The notes under the pieces: model-generated | Told to the model about the DNA's origin: nothing | The model's database searches: none | The model's input: only the letters and a program-made list of their open reading frames with translations | In this document: piece by piece, positions 41,377-46,650 of the stretch | How positions within the stretch are numbered: the first letter of the stretch is position 1 | Layout: the number at the start of each line of letters is the position of its first letter | NCBI GenBank assembly: GCA_945486035.1 | Contig: CALYTB010000004.1 | Coordinates: forward strand, 1 to 46,650 | DNA from: an uncultured Clostridia bacterium | GTDB lineage: Bacteria; Bacillota; Clostridia; Oscillospirales; Oscillospiraceae | DNA: 46,650 nt | Reading direction: 5' to 3' | Program-made: the position numbers and the translations under genes

Positions 41377-43548
41377 TCACACCTTTTTGTACCTTTGAAG
41401 GATGCGGTTGAGCTGCTTGACTGCCTGCTCATCGGCGCCGGATTGCTTGAGCAGGGAGATCAGGGTCATTCTGCCCATCATCCGCTGGAGGGCGGGATTG
41501 TCCTTGACGGCATCCGCTACATCGCCCCGGGCAGAGGCGCCCTGAGCCATCATGGCATCAATCACTGCGCCTGCTTCGGGATGCTGACGAATATCGGCCA
41601 GCTTGTCAGCAACAGAATAATACGCAGGATCAATTTCATCGGCATCAAACCAGTTAATGACAGGGGCAGAGGCTACCATCCGGTACTCCGGGTTCGGCTC
41701 GCTGACCTTGCGGACGAGAATGACACTGTGGCAGTCGCCGGAGGAGGCGTGAATGGAATGTTCGCCGGAAATGGGCACCTGGAAGCGGAACACGTATTTG
41801 CCCGTCTGGGTCTCAAAGGGCTTTCCGTCCACGCTGAGGGTCACCTCCTCCTGATTGGAGTAGACCTTGATTTCCGTGACCGGCTCGGTGCGGTCCACAT
41901 ATCTGCCCCCTGCGATGTGGACAAAGGGCTCGTGCTTGTTCCAGTGGGCCTTGTAGAGGTAAAAAGCATCCTTCTTTGTCTGCCGGTCGAAGGTCACCAG
42001 ACCCTTCTGGTTCACACCGTGTTTGCCGCCCTCATCCCGTCCGTCGGCGGCAAAGTCGAAGAGATTCCAGATATGGGTTGCCCACAGCCAGGGACGTGCC
42101 TCAATCATATCCAGCATATGCTCATGGTACACCGCTTGATAGCTCTCGGAGTAATCGCCCTTTTCCGGGTTCGGGGACTGATACTGAGGATTGGCATCGG
42201 CACCGTATTCGGAGAAGCCAATACAGCGGTCAGGGTACTTGGCATGGTACTCGTCAAAGAACTCGTCATTCTGTTCCAGTTCCCCCAGGTACCAGCCGAA
42301 GTACAGATTGTAGCTGTTCACATCGGGGATTTCCAGAATGGGGCTGTCGATCTCCAGCATGAATACATTGGCCATAGTGGTGGGACGGGTGCTGTCCAGC
42401 TTATGGCACAGGTCGTTCAGCGCCCGGTGGTTTTCCAGCAGTTCCTCATTCACCGCGCTGGCGGCGGTGATCTCATTGGAAAGACCCCATACCGCAATGG
42501 AAGGATGGTTATAGTTCTGCACCACCAGCTCCTCCATCTGAGACAGGGTGTTGGCACGGCCATTTGTCATGTGCATGGTGATGTAGGGAATCTCAGCCCA
42601 GACCACCATACCGTATTCATCGCAGAGGTCGTAGAATTCCTGAGCGTGCTGATAGTGGGCAAGCCGCAGCGTGTTGCAGCCCATTTCCCGGATGATCTCC
42701 ATATCGACTTTGTGGTGTTCGATGGTCAGTGCATTGCCCACACCCTTGCAGTCCTGATGCCGGGAGCCGCCCCGCAGGGGATAGCTCCGTCCGTTCAGAA
42801 GAAAGCCCTTCTGGGGGTCAATCTCGAATTTGCGGCAGCCAAAGCGGGTGGACACGCTGTCGCCGCTGGGCAGGGTGGCTGTTGCCGTATACAGATAGGG
42901 ATCGTCGATGCCGTCCCACAGGTGAACATGCTCAATGGTAAATTCCGCCTTGGCATAGCCGTCCACGCTGGGAACGGTTACCGTCTGCCCGGCTGCTTCC
43001 ATTGTAACAGCTTCCGCTTCTGTTTGCCAGGTTTCCACGGTAACCACAGCGCTCATTTTTTTCAGATTTACCACAGGGGTGACCTTGATGCCGGGGGTTC
43101 CGCAGTAACCCAGTTCAAAATGGGAAGCGGGTACCACAATCAGATTTACCCCCCGGTACAGTCCGCCGTAGAAGGTGAAGTCCGCTTTCTGCGGATACAC
43201 CCGGTTGTTATCGGAATTGTCCACGCTGACGACCAGCGTGTTTTCTTCTTTCAGACCCTCCAGCTTCACCCGGAAGGTGCTGTAACCGCCCTCATGATGG
43301 CAAAGCTTCACACCGTTGAGCGCTACATCACAGGTGTGGGCCGCCCCCAGGAATTCCAGCCAGACCTCCTCGTCCGCGCCCGTTGCGGGCTTTGCAAAGG
43401 TCTTTGTATAGGTGCAGGTGCCCCGATAGTAATCATTGCCGCCGTCCTGACCGTCCACGGCATTCCAGGTATGGGGCAGGGTGACAACCTCGGCGGTTCC
43501 CTCTTTGGAGAACAGCCAGTTTTCATTGAACGATATGTTTTTACGCAT
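41377..43548 (-). CDS. GH2-family beta-galactosidase-type glycosidase
   Basis: This is a predicted retaining beta-glycosidase of 723 residues. The N-terminal jelly-roll domain has TLPHTWNAVDGQDGG and YYRGTCTYTK; a beta-sandwich follows. The TIM barrel has acid/base E359 (WGLSNE) and nucleophile E447 (GFSEYGAD). WATHIWNLFDFAADGRDEG is the usual closing barrel segment. The C-terminal about 80 residues form a helical domain (MMGRMTLISLLKQSG) seen in some Bacillota GH2 enzymes. No signal peptide. Substrate could be beta-galactoside or a related residue (GH2 also covers glucuronidases and mannosidases). First gene of the operon, divergent from araC. Confidence 0.92.
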   Translation of the reverse strand: MRKNISFNENWLFSKEGTAEVVTLPHTWNAVDGQDGGNDYYRGTCTYTKTFAKPATGADEEVWLEFLGAAHTCDVALNGVKLCHHEGGYSTFRVKLEGLKEENTLVVSVDNSDNNRVYPQKADFTFYGGLYRGVNLIVVPASHFELGYCGTPGIKVTPVVNLKKMSAVVTVETWQTEAEAVTMEAAGQTVTVPSVDGYAKAEFTIEHVHLWDGIDDPYLYTATATLPSGDSVSTRFGCRKFEIDPQKGFLLNGRSYPLRGGSRHQDCKGVGNALTIEHHKVDMEIIREMGCNTLRLAHYQHAQEFYDLCDEYGMVVWAEIPYITMHMTNGRANTLSQMEELVVQNYNHPSIAVWGLSNEITAASAVNEELLENHRALNDLCHKLDSTRPTTMANVFMLEIDSPILEIPDVNSYNLYFGWYLGELEQNDEFFDEYHAKYPDRCIGFSEYGADANPQYQSPNPEKGDYSESYQAVYHEHMLDMIEARPWLWATHIWNLFDFAADGRDEGGKHGVNQKGLVTFDRQTKKDAFYLYKAHWNKHEPFVHIAGGRYVDRTEPVTEIKVYSNQEEVTLSVDGKPFETQTGKYVFRFQVPISGEHSIHASSGDCHSVILVRKVSEPNPEYRMVASAPVINWFDADEIDPAYYSVADKLADIRQHPEAGAVIDAMMAQGASARGDVADAVKDNPALQRMMGRMTLISLLKQSGADEQAVKQLNRILQRYKKV

Positions 43549-43565
43549 AAATTAACTCCTTTGAT

Positions 43566-43602
43566 AATCATGCTTGAAAAAACTGAGATTTTTACTTATG
43601 AT
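43566..43602 (+). promoter_or_regulatory. araC promoter with adjoining AATCATGC operator-like site
   Basis: -35 TTGAAA (43574-43579), 17-bp spacer and -10 TATGAT (43597-43602). AATCATGC (43566-43573) touches the -35 box. The same octamer touches the -35 region of the transporter promoter at 46439-46451. The 74-bp region also has to carry the divergent GH2 operon promoter, which I could not place. Confidence 0.6.
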
Positions 43603-43622
43603 AGAGAAAAGGGGGAATTCGG

Positions 43623-44825
43623 ATGGACATTCAACAGAATTTACAGCTCTTCCGGGAGCTGATGCTCTGCGATGGCAATATATGGAGCTGGACCTATGAC
43701 GCGGAGGGGGAGCTGCTTTCCTCTAACTGCCCGGAGGAAGCGATCTTTGCCGTGGTATTTGAGGTATGCGGATGCCGGGGAAGAATGCTGGCGCTTGGCA
43801 AAAAACGAAGCACCCCTGTATTCTTAAGCAGCGATACGGGTCTCATCTGGGGTGCCGCCTTTGAGAAGACAGAGGACACACTGTACCGCTGCCATGTGAT
43901 CGGCCCGGTTTTTTATTCCACCGCTTCCGTAGACGGCTGCTACCGGGGCTTTACCGCCAAGGATTTCGGCGCTTACAGCTCCGCCTGGCTTCGCAGCTTT
44001 TACGAGGCAATCTACCGGGTTCCCACCAGCCAATATACCATTTTCTCCCGGAATCTGCGGATGCTGCACTACTGCATTACCGCTCAGCAGATTGATATCA
44101 GCGATGTATTTGTGGAGGACATCGGAACATCGTCCCAGGCCCAAAGCCGGAGAAAAACAGACCGACACCGGGTATACTGCGCGGAGAAGGCCATGCTGGA
44201 AATGGTCAGGCTGGGAGACCTCAATTACAAGGACGCGCTCAGCGCCTCCATGAGTATTTCCGACGGTGTCGGAGTCAAGGCGAAGGATTCTCTCAGCAGC
44301 GGAAAGGTCAGCATCATTGTGTTCTGCTCCATTGTCTGCCGGGCCGCCATCGAGGGCGGTATCAGCCCGGATGAGGCATACTCAGTGGGAGATGCCTACA
44401 TTCAAAGCGCCATGGATGCGGGTACGATTGACGAGCTTTCCACCATCAGCATCTCCATGTACGATGATTTCGTCCGCCGGGTGCACCGAACCCGGGAAAA
44501 CCCCAGATTCTCCGAGCCCATTCAGCGGTGCTGTAACTTCATCGAGATGAACCTGAACCGGAATATCCACGCCCGGGAGCTGGCCGGCATGGTGGGCTAT
44601 TCCGTCACCTATTTCACCCGCCGCTTCCGGGAGGAAACCGGCTTTGGTATCAGCGATTATGTGAAGGCAGCACGAATCGAACGGGCAAAAATCCTGCTGG
44701 AAACCTCGGAGGATTCAGTGCAGGAGATTTCCGAAAAGCTTGGCTTCACCACCCGTAATTACTTTACCAAATGCTTCCGGGAGGTCACCGGAAGGACACC
44801 CATGGAATATCGAAATACGAAGTAG
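43623..44825 (+). CDS. AraC-family transcriptional regulator
   Basis: This is a 400-residue regulator. The first 290 residues form an uncharacterised sensing region with a beta-rich start (WSWTYDAEGELLSSNCPEE). The C-terminal AraC DNA-binding domain (about 295-398) has two helix-turn-helix motifs. IHARELAGMVGYSVTYFTRRF is followed by VQEISEKLGFTTRNYFTKCF and the closing EVTGRTPMEYR. GGGGGAA lies 7 nt before the ATG. It is divergent from the GH2 gene and convergent with the transporter gene, so it most likely activates both on sensing a sugar. Confidence 0.93.
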   Translation: MDIQQNLQLFRELMLCDGNIWSWTYDAEGELLSSNCPEEAIFAVVFEVCGCRGRMLALGKKRSTPVFLSSDTGLIWGAAFEKTEDTLYRCHVIGPVFYSTASVDGCYRGFTAKDFGAYSSAWLRSFYEAIYRVPTSQYTIFSRNLRMLHYCITAQQIDISDVFVEDIGTSSQAQSRRKTDRHRVYCAEKAMLEMVRLGDLNYKDALSASMSISDGVGVKAKDSLSSGKVSIIVFCSIVCRAAIEGGISPDEAYSVGDAYIQSAMDAGTIDELSTISISMYDDFVRRVHRTRENPRFSEPIQRCCNFIEMNLNRNIHARELAGMVGYSVTYFTRRFREETGFGISDYVKAARIERAKILLETSEDSVQEISEKLGFTTRNYFTKCFREVTGRTPMEYRNTK

Positions 44826-44828
44826 CCG

Positions 44829-44862
44829 AAAAGGTGCCTGCCCAGGAGCAGGCACCTTTTTT
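44829..44862. terminator. Bidirectional terminator between araC and the transporter gene
   Basis: A perfect 13-bp stem (AAAAGGTGCCTGC 44829-44841 with GCAGGCACCTTTT 44848-44860) has a 6-nt loop and T/A runs on both sides. It serves both converging genes. Confidence 0.92.
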
Positions 44863-44870
44863 GCAATGGG

Positions 44871-46364
44871 TTATACGTTCACCCCGTTTTCCCGGGCAGT
44901 TTCCAGAATACCCTCGGCCTTTTTCTGCGCAATCCGCTTCTGCACATTGACCATTTCTTCTTTCGTGAGCTTGCAATTGCGCATTGCAATCAGAGATACA
45001 ATCCATCCTACAATCGGCAGACCGTACATAACGGAGAGTGTCACCGCCACAACGCCGGTGGTCATGGGATCGTTGGGCTGAGGAACCGTATTCACATAAC
45101 CGATCACCGCACAGGCACCGGTGGCGATCAGAGCGCCACAGGAGGAGATCAGCTTATCCAGCAGGCTGTAGGTTCCGGAAACCACCGCCGGGACATACCG
45201 GCCGCTGCGATCCAGCTCATAGTCAATGCAGTCCGCCATAAACGCGGAGCTTGCTGTCGTCACACACATCTTGCAGCCGTTCAGGGCCAGGTTCAGCAGC
45301 ACATAGAGGATGGTGATAACACCCATCTGCGCAATCTTTCTGGGATCGATCAGCAGGAAGAATACAACCATGATTGCGCCGACCCCAATACAGGCCGCTG
45401 ACCAGACAATGGTCGCCTTTCTGCTGCCGTGCTTACCGGCATACTTGGCGCCAAAAATTGCAAAGATGATGGAAGGCAGCATGGCAACAACTGTCAAAAT
45501 GGTGGAAAGCCCCATATTGCCGATCATAATGCCGTAAAGCATGGTCGTGATGATGCTCTGGCTGGCAGTGGTCTGGGCGATCTTGTCGGATGCCTGGGCA
45601 GCGATATAGGCCTGCAGCGGCTTGTTGTGCATCAGCACATCCGCCATATCCTTTACCTTCAGAGGCTCATGCTTTTTCAGTCCCCGGAAGGTCTCGGGCT
45701 TATCGTAGGCGGAAATACCGATGCAGCACAGAATATTGCCCGCCAGCCCCAGCAGCAGGGTAATCCGCACGGCGCTGGAGAGGTAGACTTGGTTGAACGT
45801 ACCGCCCGCGCGGGCCAGCACCACCATGTTCAGCACGATGCTGAATGCCATGGGAACCATGTAATTGAACACGGTGGTCCAAACACCGATGGTGGGACGC
45901 TGCCTGGGATCATTGCTGAGGATTGCCGGGATGGTCTGAATGGTCATGTTGTTAATGGTATAGCCCAGAACGTAGAGCACATACAGCGCAATGAACATTC
46001 CCATGCCGAAGCCCTTGCTGGAGCACAGGTCGAACATGCAAAGAAGCGCCAGCGCCTCCACGGCAAAGCCGCCCATGATCAGAATGCGAAGCTTTCCGAA
46101 CCGTGTATTCACACGGTCATACAGGAACGCCAGCAGCGGATCGGTAATTGCGTCCAGGATTCTGGTACCGGTAAGAATGGCGCCTACCGCCATGGTGCTG
46201 ATGCCAAATCCGATGCTTGCCGCGTAGCTGGCCTGTCCGATCAGACTGTACACCGTCAGACCGCACAGGGCGTTGCAGGCATACAGAATGATCTGCCAGA
46301 GCTTTGCTCTGCGGTACGCAACGCCGTCGATCTCACTCTGGGTGGGTTTTCTGGTTCTTGCCAT
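44871..46364 (-). CDS. GPH-family (MFS) sugar:cation symporter
   Basis: This is a 497-residue transporter with 12 predicted helices. Near the N terminus, TRILDAITDPLLAFLYDRVNTRFGKLR is the glycoside-pentoside-hexuronide signature (the D-x2-TDP-x3 loop). The later YELDRSGRYVPAVVSGTYSLLDKL matches the second conserved GPH segment. It should import di- or oligosaccharides for the cytosolic GH2, GH43 and GH78 enzymes. Promoter and operator-like sites lie at 46410-46521; AGGAGG precedes the ATG. It is convergent with araC and shares its terminator. Confidence 0.92.
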   Translation of the reverse strand: MARTRKPTQSEIDGVAYRRAKLWQIILYACNALCGLTVYSLIGQASYAASIGFGISTMAVGAILTGTRILDAITDPLLAFLYDRVNTRFGKLRILIMGGFAVEALALLCMFDLCSSKGFGMGMFIALYVLYVLGYTINNMTIQTIPAILSNDPRQRPTIGVWTTVFNYMVPMAFSIVLNMVVLARAGGTFNQVYLSSAVRITLLLGLAGNILCCIGISAYDKPETFRGLKKHEPLKVKDMADVLMHNKPLQAYIAAQASDKIAQTTASQSIITTMLYGIMIGNMGLSTILTVVAMLPSIIFAIFGAKYAGKHGSRKATIVWSAACIGVGAIMVVFFLLIDPRKIAQMGVITILYVLLNLALNGCKMCVTTASSAFMADCIDYELDRSGRYVPAVVSGTYSLLDKLISSCGALIATGACAVIGYVNTVPQPNDPMTTGVVAVTLSVMYGLPIVGWIVSLIAMRNCKLTKEEMVNVQKRIAQKKAEGILETARENGVNV

Positions 46365-46409
46365 GAGATTTCCTCCTCTATTTTCGCCTCTGGGGCTTTG
46401 GATGGTGCC

Positions 46410-46438
46410 ATCATAGCGTATCTTTCTTTCTTTGAACA
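46410..46438 (-). promoter_or_regulatory. Transporter promoter
   Basis: On the minus strand, -35 TGTTCA (46438-46433), 17-bp spacer, -10 TATGAT (46415-46410). The -35 is weak, as expected for an activator-dependent promoter, and abuts the palindrome at 46439-46521. Confidence 0.6.
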
Positions 46439-46521
46439 GGCAAAATCATGCGATTCAGGTCAATAATATGCGCATCTGCAACCAATTCGCATATTATTAT
46501 CCTGCTTTGCATGATTTTGCC
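46439..46521. promoter_or_regulatory. Nested palindrome (operator region of the transporter)
   Basis: The outer repeat is GGCAAAATCATGC (46439-46451) with GCATGATTTTGCC (46509-46521), 13 bp perfect. The inner repeat is AATAATATGCG (46462-46472) with CGCATATTATT (46488-46498), 11 bp perfect. It lies directly upstream of the -35 box. AATCATGC recurs at the araC promoter. Confidence 0.65.
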
Positions 46522-46572
46522 TTTTACTGTCCTTTTCGCTGTGCTACAATTCCATCATCGAAACAGCCCGAT

Positions 46573-46650
46573 AAATTGGTGTTTGAAAAATAATGCTGTC
46601 ATTGCGAGACCAGTGCGCACACTGGTCGTGGCAATCCCCCGGTTAGAAGG
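46573..46650. repeat. Family B hairpin element, left part (cut by window end)
   Basis: It begins AAATTGGTGTTT (46573-46584) after GAT and continues with the forward arm TGTCATTGCGAGACCAGTG, CACTGGTCGTGGCAAT and CCCCCGGTTAGA. The right half is outside the window. Confidence 0.85.

Overview
The window looks like a chromosomal contig from a gut Clostridia (Bacillota), most likely Oscillospirales/Oscillospiraceae. This is inferred from moderately high GC, strong AGGAGG-type ribosome sites, a BofA homologue (spore-former lineage), a DnaD plus DnaC/DnaI helicase-loader pair, a monoderm type IV pilus locus without PilQ or PilP, and families of small hairpin repeats. I ran no database search.

Layout. 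(1) 1-3923: glmS with a strong terminator, then an rlmI-type rRNA methyltransferase flanked by two identical 188-bp repeat elements in direct orientation. (2) 4005-13198, minus strand: a type IV pilus machinery operon reading pilB, pilT, pilC, two major-type prepilins, the prepilin peptidase pilD, then pilM, pilN and pilO. It starts at a good sigma-A promoter at 13293-13321 and is interrupted by three repeat elements. (3) 13546-25049, plus strand, divergent from it with its own promoter: a 3275-residue protein with a class III prepilin signal at its N terminus, followed by three small overlapping minor-pilin genes. I read this as a pilus-tip complex carrying a giant adhesin-like pilin. (4) 25161-31156: a phosphoribosyltransferase, an MscS channel, bofA, dnaD, dnaC/dnaI, a HAD phosphatase, a YfbR-like HD nucleotidase and tRNA-Leu(TAA). 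(5) 31164-35312: an accessory patch with small hypothetical genes, a DUF2079 membrane protein, transposase debris and a palindromic 164-bp element. (6) 35340-46364: a plant-glycan utilisation locus. On the minus strand lie GH2, SGNH esterase, GH43, sugar isomerase and GH78 genes; an AraC-type regulator is divergent, and a GPH-type transporter follows.

Mobile repeats. Five copies (two cut by the window edges, one degenerate) of a CCAGTG...CACTGG hairpin family and three copies of a GGAGCCAT hairpin family share related ends, AAATTGKTGTTT / AAACAACAATTT. Both are built as terminal inverted repeats enclosing two inverted, self-complementary arms, so one transposase could move both in trans. Two further palindromic families occur once each, at 7021-7230 and 35062-35225.

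The strongest candidates for something new are the giant pilin with its tip-gene operon, the pair of hairpin families sharing one set of ends, and a shared operator-like motif (AATCATGC) abutting the -35 boxes of both the araC gene and the transporter gene.
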